DNA of 64,000 nucleotides, taken from Azospirillum sp. RU38E. GTDB lineage: Bacteria > Pseudomonadota > Alphaproteobacteria > Azospirillales > Azospirillaceae. The position numbers and the translations under genes were made by a program. The notes below the pieces were generated by a model, which was not told the DNA's origin, searched no databases, and worked only from the letters and a program-made list of their open reading frames with translations. Below, piece by piece: positions 42,774 to 51,487 of the stretch. The stretch is taken from the NCBI RefSeq assembly GCF_900188385.1, contig NZ_FZOI01000011.1, positions 124,001-188,000 on the forward strand, written 5' to 3'. Position 1 is the first letter of the stretch; each line of letters starts with the position of its first letter.

Positions 42774-44692
42774 TGCGTGATTTGAATAGGCTGCTGGATC
42801 AGGCCATTGCGTTGCACCAGGGGGGCGATCCCATCGCAGCGGAGGGGTTTTATCGACAAATTCTGGTGGCGGCACCCACCCTGGCCGATGTGCATTATCT
42901 GTTGGGCATGGCCTGTCTGCAGCAGGGCAAGGCGGATAAGGCGGTGCGCAGCCTGCGCACCGCCTTGGCGCAGAAGCCGGAAAGGCTGGATTGGCAGTTC
43001 AATCTGGGGGTGGCGCAGCGTCAGGCGGGCGCACTGGCCGCTGCGGTCGACAGCTTCGCCGCCGTCGCGACCCGGCAAGCGGTTGGCAGCCCCGAGAAGG
43101 CGGCAGCCTTGGCCGAACAGGGGGCGGTTTTACTGGCCTTGGGCGACCTGACAGCCGCAGAAGCGGCGCTGCGCCAGGCACTGGCGGCGGGTGCGCCCGA
43201 TGCTGCGCGTAATCTGGCGACCTGCCTTTATAATCTCGCCGTCGATCCGGCGGCGCCGGGCAGTCTGGCCCGCCTGGAGGAAGCGGCTACACTGTTCCCC
43301 AGCCGGGTGGAAATCCGTGAACGGCTGGGCTTGGCCCTGTTGCGGGCTGATCGTGCGGCGGATGCGGCGGCGCAGTTCCGCCTCGTCCTGGCACAAAACC
43401 CAGCAGAACAGGAAAGTCGGCTCGGGCTCTGTGATGCGCTCTCTGCGCTCGGCCTGTTTGATGAGGCGGTGGCGGAGGCGCGCAGCCTGTTGGCGCAGCA
43501 TCCGGGGGGACCGGCGGGGCTGGTCGCGTTGGCCAGCGGTCTACATGGGCAGGGCCAACTTTCCGCCGCCGCCGCTGCGCTGGAACAGGCATTGCTGGCA
43601 TCGCCGCAATCATTTGCCGCTCTGGTCAATTTGGGCACGGTGAAACGGGACCAGGGTGACGATGCCGGGGCGGAGGCTTGTTATCGGGCCGCGCTCGCCC
43701 TTTGCCCGGACGATCCTATCGCCCATTGGCAGCGGGCGCAGGCGCGCCTGCTGGCCGGCGATATGGCAGAGGGCTGGCGGGAATATGAATGGCGCTGGCA
43801 GGTTCCGGGCTTTCCGCTCGCCCCGGCATTGGCGGCTTTACCCCTCTGGGATGGCGGGGCTTTGCCGGCGGGGCGGCGTCTGCTGGTGCATGTTGAGCAG
43901 GGGCACGGCGATACACTGCAATTCCTGCGCTATGTCTGGCCCCTGGTGGCCCGTGGGGTGCCAGTTTTATGCCAGGTTCAACCTGCCCTGCGGCGCCTTT
44001 GCCTGGAGAGCTTGCCGCCGGTGGTGGAGATCGGGGTTCTGGGGGAGGCGGTGCCCGCCGATATTGCCTGCCGTATTCCGTTGTTGAGCCTGCCGCTCCG
44101 CCTTGGTGACGGGCAGGGGGCGCTGGGCCATCCAACCCCTTATCTGCAGGTGCCGGGTGAGCGACGGAACCTTTGGGCACAGCGGTTGGCAGCTCTGCCG
44201 GGGTTGAAGGTGGGGCTTGTCTGGGCGGGTGACGCCAGGGCCGGCGATCCGCGTGCCGCCGCCACGGATCGCCGGCGCAGCCTGTCACTGACACAGTTGG
44301 CCGCCCTGGGCTCTTTGCCAGGTATCAGCTTTGTCAGCCTGCAAAAGGGACCGCGCAGCGCCGACGCACATGTGCCGGATACCCCGATCATCCTGACCGA
44401 CTGGACCAGCGAACTGGCTGATTTCGCCGATACCGCGGCGCTGGTTCAGGGGCTTGATCTGGTGATCGGTGTGGATACGGCCGTGATCCATCTGGCGGGG
44501 GGGCTGGGAGTCCCTGTCTGGGTACTGTCACGATTTGACGGCTGCTGGCGTTGGTTGCGTAATCGAAATGATAGTCCGTGGTATCCCACCCTTCGGTTGT
44601 TCCGCCAATCAGCTTGGGGGGACTGGGGGCCGGTACTGATAGAACTGACCGAAAGTCTGGCGCGGTTTATAGACCAAAGGATAGGTCCATAA
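42773..44692 (+). CDS. TPR-glycosyltransferase, candidate flagellin nonulosonyl transferase (FlmG-like)
   Basis: 639 residues. TPR units fill residues ~1-320 (e.g. LLGMACLQQGKADKAVRSLR and NLGTVKRDQGDDAGAEACYR). A GT-B-type domain fills ~340-639: LPLWDGGALPAGRRLLV, EQGHGDTLQFLRYVW, LKVGLVWAGD and GVDTAVIHLAGGLGVPVW, ending with the SPWYPTLRLFRQ block. In Caulobacter the TPR-GT protein FlmG attaches pseudaminic acid to flagellin. Location beside flagellin and a nonulosonate locus supports that role here. Confidence 0.8.
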   Translation: MRDLNRLLDQAIALHQGGDPIAAEGFYRQILVAAPTLADVHYLLGMACLQQGKADKAVRSLRTALAQKPERLDWQFNLGVAQRQAGALAAAVDSFAAVATRQAVGSPEKAAALAEQGAVLLALGDLTAAEAALRQALAAGAPDAARNLATCLYNLAVDPAAPGSLARLEEAATLFPSRVEIRERLGLALLRADRAADAAAQFRLVLAQNPAEQESRLGLCDALSALGLFDEAVAEARSLLAQHPGGPAGLVALASGLHGQGQLSAAAAALEQALLASPQSFAALVNLGTVKRDQGDDAGAEACYRAALALCPDDPIAHWQRAQARLLAGDMAEGWREYEWRWQVPGFPLAPALAALPLWDGGALPAGRRLLVHVEQGHGDTLQFLRYVWPLVARGVPVLCQVQPALRRLCLESLPPVVEIGVLGEAVPADIACRIPLLSLPLRLGDGQGALGHPTPYLQVPGERRNLWAQRLAALPGLKVGLVWAGDARAGDPRAAATDRRRSLSLTQLAALGSLPGISFVSLQKGPRSADAHVPDTPIILTDWTSELADFADTAALVQGLDLVIGVDTAVIHLAGGLGVPVWVLSRFDGCWRWLRNRNDSPWYPTLRLFRQSAWGDWGPVLIELTESLARFIDQRIGP

Positions 44693-44880
44693 GGCCCCCC
44701 TCTACTTTGGACGAGGTAGTAATGCAGGCAAGCGTTGGGCCGAGACATTCAGATGTGCTGTCCCCGCCTCTGTAGAAGGATTAGAGGCGATTCTTTGAAG
44801 TTTCACAATATGTTAAGAATTTGTTTGATTATCGGCGGGTGTTGCGGTATCGTAAGACTGCTAAAAAATGGGCTAGAACC

Positions 44881-45336
44881 ATGCTGATCGAGGGGATCCG
44901 AAACGTAGCAACGTCTTATGTGCCGGCCGTCAACCCGACGACCGCCAGCAAGGCGGAATCTACCCCGGCCCCGGCGCCCGTTTCTGCCAATTCCGGTGCG
45001 CCCTATATCTCCCCCGTTATCCAATATGACAGTGATGCCGCCATCGCCGTTTTGATGTTTCGTGATGGCGATAGTGGGAATGTGGAGACTCAATATCCGT
45101 CGGAGCGCGTGCTGCGTGAATATCGCCTGCGTGGACGGGAAGGGGCCGCTGCCCCCGCCGGTGGTTCGCCCGATTCGGGTGGCAAGTCTGATGCTGGGGT
45201 GACGTCACCCTCCCTGGCGACAGCAGCGTCGCCTCCCGCAGCGGGCTCGGCGTCCCCGGCACCTGCCGTTGTGGCTGTGCCGGCGGCAGCTTCAGTAGCC
45301 GTTGGTGGCGGTTCGGCGGTAAATGTCGTTGCCTGA
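44881..45336 (+). CDS. FlaG-like flagellar protein, Ala/Pro-rich
   Basis: 151 residues from ATG MLIEGIRNVATS. Only the middle is informative: PVIQYDSDAAIAVLMFRDGD, then SGNVETQYPSERVLREYRL, which matches the FlaG pattern (hydrophobic strand, D-xx-G-x-V, IP-SE-VLR). Both flanks are low-complexity Ala/Pro/Ser. FlaG proteins influence filament length or stability. It lies 270 bp upstream of flagellin. Confidence 0.6.
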   Translation: MLIEGIRNVATSYVPAVNPTTASKAESTPAPAPVSANSGAPYISPVIQYDSDAAIAVLMFRDGDSGNVETQYPSERVLREYRLRGREGAAAPAGGSPDSGGKSDAGVTSPSLATAASPPAAGSASPAPAVVAVPAAASVAVGGGSAVNVVA

Positions 45337-45607
45337 CGGCCTTTTGGCTCTCTAAATCTTCCTTGATCATGTGCCTTGCTCACTGCCGCCTATCCTTACG
45401 ATGTGCTGATATATTGGATGTTTGGATTTTTTTGATTTCGTCGTAGTTTGACAAGGTAAATAGCGCCTGGGTCGTGCTGACGTCCCTGACCAGACGAATA
45501 GGGTTGGCCCGATGCGGGAACAACCTGCTTGACAGTACGACGGCCCCGGTGTTTGCTGGGGATAACCCGAAAAATTCGGGTACTCAGGCCTCCAAAGGAG
45601 AGATCAA

Positions 45608-47473
45608 ATGTCTTCCAGTGATGTGAACCTCACTTCCAACATGCGCTCCAATCTTCTGCTTTTGCAGAAGACGCAGGAGCAGGTATCTTCGATCCAGAAT
45701 AAGCTGGCCACCGGTAACAAGGTGAACAGCGCCCTTGACGGCCCCAACGCCTTCTTCGCGGCTAAGAGCCTGACGACGCGCGCGGCCGACCTGACCAGCC
45801 TGAAGTCCCAGATGGGACAGTCCATCAGCACGATCCAGGCCGGCGATAAGGGTATTTCCGCCATCGATAAGCTGATCGATCAGGCCAAGGGTCTGACCAC
45901 GTCTGCTTATTCCAGCCTGGGCAATGACGCTGCATCGATCGCCACGCGCAAGTCGCTGGCGCAGCAGTTCAATGCCATCAAGGATCAGATTGATAAGGTG
46001 GCGGGTGACAGCGGTTATGCTGGTAAGAACCTGCTGGCGGGTAATGGCCTGACTCTGGATACGACGGCGGCGAGCCGCACCAGCGTTGACAGCATTGCCG
46101 GCTTGTCGGCTAGCCGGGTGACCAACGTTGTTTCTTCGGACACCTATTCGGTCAGCGTGAGCGGCACAGGTGCCATTTCGGGGAATCTGGAAGACATTTC
46201 CGATGCGGAAAGTAAGCGCGGCGTCAGTAGCTTGAAGATTTCTGGCAAGCTTTCCAACACCGCCGGCAACTTCTCCGACATTTCGATTGAGATGCGGGGG
46301 GCCCAGGGCAAGGAACGCACCGTCGTGGTGACGGAAGGCAGCGAAAGCCGTACCTTCAAGTTCTTCGATAACAGCCAGTCGGCTAGCACCAGCACGAAAG
46401 CTGGCGAAGAAGGCGTTAAAGGCCAGGAATCGACAATTGCTATCGATGGTGCAATTGAAGAGGGTGACACCTTCACTGCCACGGTGAACGGTCAGGCGTT
46501 TACCTACAAAGCTACCGCTGCCGACTTGGTTGATAACGCTGGAGCTGACGTTAGCCCCACCACTCGGCGTGAAAATGTGGCAGCCAAACTGCGTGATGTC
46601 GTCAACTCAAATATTGACACCAGCCGCTTCACTATTGGTGCGGCGAGCGGTAACTCGTTTACCGTAACCTCAGCCGTTAACACAGGAACCGGGATTAGTT
46701 TCACGGTTGGCGCCGCCACGACCAACGCTGAAAGTAAGGCAGTCTCCGTCAGCTTCTCGTCGGGCACGACAGTATCCTTCAGCGTTGACCGTGCTGATCT
46801 TAATGCCCTTGGTACGGCTGCTAATGGCAAGTCTACCATTGAGAAGAGCGTTGATATCGAAATTTCGGCGACCAACCTCAATGGTGTCACCACCAGCCGC
46901 TCGGCGAATAATGCCCGTGGCAGCAGCAAGCTGACAGATGGCGAGAATGCTCTCAGCTTTGACAGCGGTACGGTCCGTGTATCGGTCAACTCGGCCAATA
47001 TCATGGATGCTGCCACTGCAAACTCGTCGGCCAATCTGACGACGGTGCAGCGTACCGACGCTAATACCGAGAATGATCTGAATGTGCAGCTGAACGAATC
47101 CAACACTAACAATATCGGTGTGGCTTCGATCAATGTGAAGACGGACGGCCAGGGCCTGCGTATCGATTATGCGCAGAATGATTTCCTGGATCGTGCGGAT
47201 ATCGACAAGGCTGCTGCCAGCCTGGATGCCGCCAAGAGCACGCTGCGCAGCGCCTCTCAGTCGCTGAGCACCAATCTGAACATCATCCAGAACCGTGAAA
47301 GCTTCACCAGCGACTTCTCCAATATTCTGGTGGATGGCGGTAACAAGCTGACTCAGGCCGACCAGAACGAGGAAGGTGCAAACCTGCTGCTGTTGCAGAC
47401 GCGTCAGCAGCTTGGCACCATCAGCCTCTCGCTGGCCAACCAGTCTCAGCAGTCGATCCTGCGTCTGTTCTAA
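45608..47473 (+). CDS. flagellin
   Basis: 621 residues with a textbook Shine-Dalgarno (AAAGGAGAG). Conserved D0/D1 helices are at both ends: NMRSNLLLLQKTQEQVSSIQ and KLATGNKVNSALDGPNAFF at the start, NILVDGGNKLTQADQNEEGA and QSILRLF at the end. Residues ~170-480 form a large Ser/Thr-rich variable domain of visibly lower GC, suitable for surface exposure and O-glycosylation. It should form the filament, controlled by FlaF and FlbT. Confidence 0.95.
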   Translation: MSSSDVNLTSNMRSNLLLLQKTQEQVSSIQNKLATGNKVNSALDGPNAFFAAKSLTTRAADLTSLKSQMGQSISTIQAGDKGISAIDKLIDQAKGLTTSAYSSLGNDAASIATRKSLAQQFNAIKDQIDKVAGDSGYAGKNLLAGNGLTLDTTAASRTSVDSIAGLSASRVTNVVSSDTYSVSVSGTGAISGNLEDISDAESKRGVSSLKISGKLSNTAGNFSDISIEMRGAQGKERTVVVTEGSESRTFKFFDNSQSASTSTKAGEEGVKGQESTIAIDGAIEEGDTFTATVNGQAFTYKATAADLVDNAGADVSPTTRRENVAAKLRDVVNSNIDTSRFTIGAASGNSFTVTSAVNTGTGISFTVGAATTNAESKAVSVSFSSGTTVSFSVDRADLNALGTAANGKSTIEKSVDIEISATNLNGVTTSRSANNARGSSKLTDGENALSFDSGTVRVSVNSANIMDAATANSSANLTTVQRTDANTENDLNVQLNESNTNNIGVASINVKTDGQGLRIDYAQNDFLDRADIDKAAASLDAAKSTLRSASQSLSTNLNIIQNRESFTSDFSNILVDGGNKLTQADQNEEGANLLLLQTRQQLGTISLSLANQSQQSILRLF

Positions 47474-47496
47474 GCCGCAGGCCCCAAGGGGTAACG

Positions 47497-47531
47497 GGAA
47501 CGGCGGGCCATGGCCCGCCGTTCTTGTTTCC
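47497..47531 (+). terminator. intrinsic terminator after flagellin gene
   Basis: GAACGGCGGGCC / GGCCCGCCGTTC stem followed by TTGTTTCC. Confidence 0.8.
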
Positions 47532-47670
47532 AGGCCTTCCCTTCCCAGGCACGCGGCACGAAAATGGCGCCTATGCGTGTGTTTTTCCGTGACCTGCGGG
47601 GGGGTGGTAGCTTACCTCATAGAAGGGACGTCCAATGGTCGCGCCCTGACATTGTGCTGGGATTGATATC

Positions 47671-48132
47671 GTGCCACTGAAACTTGTTTTGCGTCCGGGT
47701 GAAAAACTGATCGTCAATGGTGCCGTGATCGGTATCGGTGATCATCCCGTCTCGCTGTTTTTCTATAATAAGGTCAATTTCCTGCGTGGTCGTGAGATCA
47801 TGAAGGAGGAAAATTGCGATACGATTGAAAAGAAACTCTATTTCATCATTCAGCTTATTTATATTTTCCCAGAAGATGCGCAGCTTAATCTGGTGAAATT
47901 CGGCCTTATTCTGGAAGATGCGCGCCTGACCCACCCGGCTGAGTCTGAATTGTTTAATGATATTGAGGTTTTGGTTCGTGAGGGCAATTATTATCGTGCC
48001 TTGAAGATTTGCCGTCGCCTGTTCGGCGATGCACCGGTGAATGCCTCGGCAGGTCCGACCGAAAAAGCCCCGCGCCCGCCGGTGATCGTCACCAGGGTCC
48101 GGCGCAAGCCGTCGACGGAAACGGCGGAGTAG
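47671..48132 (+). CDS. flbT: flagellin synthesis repressor FlbT
   Basis: 153 residues from GTG. Features typical of FlbT: LVLRPGEKLIVNGAVIG, NKVNFLRGREIM, KKLYFIIQLIYIFPED and VREGNYYRALKICRRLF. FlbT binds the flagellin mRNA leader and represses translation in alphaproteobacteria, opposed by FlaF. A basic tail (VIVTRVRRKPSTETAE) is extra. It is convergent with the KAS III gene, only 3 bp apart. Confidence 0.92.
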   Translation: MPLKLVLRPGEKLIVNGAVIGIGDHPVSLFFYNKVNFLRGREIMKEENCDTIEKKLYFIIQLIYIFPEDAQLNLVKFGLILEDARLTHPAESELFNDIEVLVREGNYYRALKICRRLFGDAPVNASAGPTEKAPRPPVIVTRVRRKPSTETAE

Positions 48133-48135
48133 CGG

Positions 48136-49149
48136 TCAATCCAGTATCAGGGTACGGCAGGGGCCTTTCAGCGGTCCCAGGTTCCATACGGCTGTACCCC
48201 AGGACCAGCCGACACCAAAACCGCTCAACAGCAGGCGGCTGGGGGCTTCGGCCAACCGGTCGCCCAGCATATCGCTGATGGCCAGCGGAATGCTGGCCGA
48301 GCTGGTATTGCCCCGGTCCCGCAGGGCCAGCACCAGCTGATCGGTGGTGGCGCCGATCTTCTGGCCCAGCCGTTTCAGCATCATTTCATTGGCCTGATGC
48401 AGCACCACATGGTCGATCTGGGCCATGGTCAGTCCCGCCGTTGCCAGGGTGGCGGCAATGGCCTTGGGCACTTCCCGCAGGGTGAAGGCGAAAACCTGGG
48501 TGCCATCCATGAACAGGGGCGGCCCGTCCGGGCAGCGCTGGCCGCCCTGCTGTTTGATCAGATAAGGGGCACCGGCCCCGTCCGTGCCCAGATCCACCAC
48601 CAGTTCCCCGGCAGCCGGATCATATTCCAGCGCCGTCACCGTGGCGGCATCGCCGAACAGCGGCGCGGTGCTGCGGTCATCGGCATCCAGCGTGCGGCTG
48701 GTAATGTCGCCGGCCACCAGCAGGGCCCGGCCCCGCCCCATGCCGGCCAGCAGGCTGGCGACATTCCACAGCCCATAGATATAGCCGGAACAGCCCAGCC
48801 CCATGTCAAAGGCCGCGCAATGCCGGCCCAAACCCAGGGCGTTCTGCAACAGGCAGGCGGTCGCAGGCAGCGGATGGTCCGGCGTCTGCGTTACCACAAT
48901 CAGCAGGTCGACGCTGTCCGCCGCCCAGCCCAGCCCGGCCAGCAACGCCCGCGCGGCAGGCAAAGCCAGATCGGACAGGCATTGATCGGACCGGGCAATA
49001 TGGCGGCAATGAATGCCGGTGGCGGTGGCAATGCGTTCCGCCTGTTCCACCCCGAACCGCCGGGCCAGATCGCTGACATCCTGTGTGGGGGCGGGCAGGG
49101 CGGAGATGATGCCGCGCAACGCAATACCCTGGATGCGCGCCTGCGCCAT
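48136..49149 (-). CDS. 3-oxoacyl-ACP synthase III-like condensing enzyme
   Basis: 337 residues, thiolase fold of the FabH family. The full catalytic triad is present: Cys120 in DMGLGCSGYIYGL, His in VLHQANEMM and Asn in DRGNTSSASIPLA. It should condense an acyl starter with malonyl-ACP. Last gene of the acyl/nonulosonate operon, so likely making a special short acyl group rather than serving bulk fatty acid synthesis. In Pseudomonas flagellar islands such enzymes build hydroxybutyryl groups. Confidence 0.88.
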   Translation of the reverse strand: MAQARIQGIALRGIISALPAPTQDVSDLARRFGVEQAERIATATGIHCRHIARSDQCLSDLALPAARALLAGLGWAADSVDLLIVVTQTPDHPLPATACLLQNALGLGRHCAAFDMGLGCSGYIYGLWNVASLLAGMGRGRALLVAGDITSRTLDADDRSTAPLFGDAATVTALEYDPAAGELVVDLGTDGAGAPYLIKQQGGQRCPDGPPLFMDGTQVFAFTLREVPKAIAATLATAGLTMAQIDHVVLHQANEMMLKRLGQKIGATTDQLVLALRDRGNTSSASIPLAISDMLGDRLAEAPSRLLLSGFGVGWSWGTAVWNLGPLKGPCRTLILD

Positions 49150-49168
49150 GATGTGTCCGCCCCTCTAT

Positions 49169-49897
49169 TCAGCAACCGATCCCGCCATCAATGGTCAGCG
49201 TCTGGCCGGTGATGAAACCGGCCGCATCGCCCAGCAGGAACAGGATCAGCGGCACCACATCCGCCGCCGTGCCCAGCCGACCCAGCGGGGTGCGGCGCAC
49301 GATCTGGTCACGCTGCCCTGCCGACAGGGTACCCGACATTTCCGTGTCCAGATAGCCCGGCGCCACGCTGTTGACGGTGATCTGCCGCCGCCCCACCTCC
49401 CGCGCCAGGGCGCGGGTCAACCCATCCAGCCCAGCCTTGGTGGCGGCATAGGCGGCAAGCCCGGTATAGCCACGCTGGCCGATGATGGAGGAAATATTGA
49501 TGATCCGCCCGCCGCCGGCCCGGCCCAGCATCTGGCGCAGCACGCCGCGCGCCATCTGGATGGAACCGGTCAGGTTGGTCTGGATCAGCCGATCCACCTC
49601 CACCAGCGGCAGGGTGGCCAGAATGCCATCGCGCGCGATGCCGGCATTGTTCACCAGCCCCCAGGGCACGCCAAACCGGGCAACGGCCGCCTGGATGAAG
49701 CGGTCGGTGCTGTCACTGTCGCCAATATCGGCCTGTTGCCAGAACAGGTCTTCACCGGTTTGTTCCAGCAAGGCGGTCAGGGCATCGCCTGGGGTGCGGC
49801 TGCATGTGGAGACGCGATATCCCGCATCCAGCAGCGCCGTCACGATGGCAAGGCCCAGCCCACGGCTGCCGCCGGTGACGATGACATGGCGCTTCAT
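49169..49897 (-). CDS. SDR-family 3-oxoacyl-ACP reductase (FabG-like)
   Basis: 242 residues, classical SDR: cofactor motif TGGSRGLG, NNAG, Ser in NISSIIGQ and YAATK catalytic pair, ending TGQTLTIDGG. It should reduce a 3-oxoacyl-ACP to the (R)-3-hydroxyacyl form with NADPH. Directly coupled to the adenylating enzyme upstream (4-bp overlap), so paired functionally with the KAS III gene. Confidence 0.9.
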   Translation of the reverse strand: MKRHVIVTGGSRGLGLAIVTALLDAGYRVSTCSRTPGDALTALLEQTGEDLFWQQADIGDSDSTDRFIQAAVARFGVPWGLVNNAGIARDGILATLPLVEVDRLIQTNLTGSIQMARGVLRQMLGRAGGGRIINISSIIGQRGYTGLAAYAATKAGLDGLTRALAREVGRRQITVNSVAPGYLDTEMSGTLSAGQRDQIVRRTPLGRLGTAADVVPLILFLLGDAAGFITGQTLTIDGGIGC

Positions 49898-51048
49898 GCT
49901 TCCTCCGCGATGCGTCGCTTCTTGCCCGATGGCAACAGGGCAATTTGATCCACCAGCCGCAGCCGGCGGGGTCGGGCCGGCGGTGGCAGATCGGTCAGGG
50001 CGCCTGCCACCGCCGCCCGCCAGTCCCCCGCCGCGAACTCTGGTGATAATAGCAGATCGGCGGCCAGCAATTGCCCGGTGATCGGGCTGGGGATGCCATA
50101 GACCACGGCATCGCGCATACCGGGCAGGGCCAGCAGGCAGCCCTCTGCCAGCAGCGGGTCTACCTTTGTGCCGCCGACATTGATGGTCAGGTCCGCCCGA
50201 CCCTGGAACAGCACCCGGTCCCCGGCCAGCCCCACCCGGTCACCCGTGTCGGCATCACCGACATGCAGGGTGCCACCCCGGATGGTCAGCGGCGGACAGC
50301 CGGCGGGGGGCTGTTCCAGCCACCGGGCGGGGAAGCCCGCCTTGCCATCGGCCACACTGAACAGGCGGCCCTGCTCAGTGCTGGCATAGATATGCCGGAT
50401 GCGGGCCTGTGGGAACTGGTTGGCCAGCGCATCCAGCAATGGCTGGTCTGCGGCTTCCCCGCCCAGCGTGATGGCGGCCAGCGGCGGGCGCTGGCCGCTC
50501 AACAACAGGCCGCGCCAGAAACTGGGGGTGGATGAGAGATGCGTCACCCCCTCCCGCACCGCCAGCCGTGCCAGGGTGGGCAGGTCGGCCCCGGTTGCGG
50601 CCAGCAGCGTACCGCCGCCGATCAGCACCGTCAGCAGAACCTGCAGCCCGGCAAAGCCACCGGCATCATAGGTCAATAGCCACCGCCCGCCGCCGCCGTC
50701 CCCCGCCTTGCCGATGCCGGCCAGCACCGCCGAAAGCGGCTTGGCGAGGCGTTTGGGCGTGCCAGTGGTACCAGAGCTTTCCAGCAGCAGCACGGCACCG
50801 GTTTCGCCGGTGGTATCAGGGGCCGGCAGCCCGCCGCGCAGCAGGGCTAGCGGAAAGGCCTGCTGCCAGGCGGCGATCAGGTGGGCTGCCACCTGCCCGA
50901 TATCCCGCCCCTGCACCGCCAGGGGCTTCCCCCCATCCGGGCGGATCGCTGCCGCCAACGCCAGCAGGCTGGCGGCGTCCAGCGCCAGCCCATCTTGGAT
51001 CAGGCGGGCATCGGGGTGCAGCCAGGGCGGGGCGGGGGGAGCGGCCAT
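49894..51048 (-). CDS. compact AMP-binding (acyl-adenylating) enzyme
   Basis: 384 residues, clearly ANL-superfamily but ~120 short of typical acyl-CoA ligases, missing most of the first N-terminal subdomain. Key motifs remain: P-loop LESSGTTGTPK, LGGEAAD, HIYASTEQGR, GRADLTINVGGTKVDP and the catalytic Lys in LPSGKKRR. It probably activates a carboxylic acid and loads one of the neighbouring carrier proteins. The substrate is unknown. Confidence 0.82.
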   Translation of the reverse strand: MAAPPAPPWLHPDARLIQDGLALDAASLLALAAAIRPDGGKPLAVQGRDIGQVAAHLIAAWQQAFPLALLRGGLPAPDTTGETGAVLLLESSGTTGTPKRLAKPLSAVLAGIGKAGDGGGGRWLLTYDAGGFAGLQVLLTVLIGGGTLLAATGADLPTLARLAVREGVTHLSSTPSFWRGLLLSGQRPPLAAITLGGEAADQPLLDALANQFPQARIRHIYASTEQGRLFSVADGKAGFPARWLEQPPAGCPPLTIRGGTLHVGDADTGDRVGLAGDRVLFQGRADLTINVGGTKVDPLLAEGCLLALPGMRDAVVYGIPSPITGQLLAADLLLSPEFAAGDWRAAVAGALTDLPPPARPRRLRLVDQIALLPSGKKRRIAEEA

Positions 51049-51051
51049 GTC

Positions 51052-51240
51052 CTATCCTTTCAGCGCGATCCAACCCCAGATCACGCCGCCAATGATACCG
51101 ATGATGCCAATAACGATGAGCAGACCCCAGAGGAATTGCTTGAATTCCCCCTGTTTCCAGGCGCTGCGGGCCAGCAGCAACAGATAGAGCAGCACGGCCC
51201 CGCCGACCATGCCGCCCGGTCCGGGCATCCAGTCAGGCAT
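51052..51240 (-). CDS. small membrane protein
   Basis: 62 residues with two hydrophobic helices (GGAVLLYLLLLARSAW and LLIVIGIIGIIGGVIWGWIAL) joined by a short basic loop. Unrecognised. It overlaps the ACP gene upstream by 8 bp and sits 3 bp from the adenylating enzyme, so it belongs to the operon and may anchor the acyl machinery at the membrane (inference). Confidence 0.65.
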   Translation of the reverse strand: MPDWMPGPGGMVGGAVLLYLLLLARSAWKQGEFKQFLWGLLIVIGIIGIIGGVIWGWIALKG

Positions 51241-51487
51241 CGGCGTAAAGCGCCGCCAATTCGCCGGCCTTGCTGAACTGGCGGAACCCGCTGCGGAACG
51301 GGTCTTTGCCCGTTACCCCTTCCAGCGCTACGATCAGCGTGGCCAGATCCAGTGAATCAAAGGGCAGGGGGCCGTCCAGAAAGGCGGTGTCCGGCGTGAT
51401 GGCCACCGCCGCTTCCCCCTTTTCCGTCAGGATGCGGTTGGTCTCCTGCGCGATCAGGGCCAGTAATTCCGCGTGACGCTCACTCAT
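51233..51487 (-). CDS. acyl carrier protein (copy 2)
   Basis: 84 residues, ACP size. The phosphopantetheine attachment Ser is in LPFDSLDLATLIVALEG, which has the DSL signature and the following amphipathic helix. It starts inside the hydrolase stop (4-bp overlap). With a second ACP gene in the same operon it points to dedicated acyl chemistry. Confidence 0.82.
   Translation of the reverse strand: MSERHAELLALIAQETNRILTEKGEAAVAITPDTAFLDGPLPFDSLDLATLIVALEGVTGKDPFRSGFRQFSKAGELAALYADA

Noticed and set aside
45400-45607. Sigma-54 or sigma-28 promoter for flagellin
   Set aside because: No GG-N10-GC pair in a TGGCAC/TTGC context and no TAAA...GCCGATAA arrangement on the coding strand; TTGACA at 45448 lacks a good -10.
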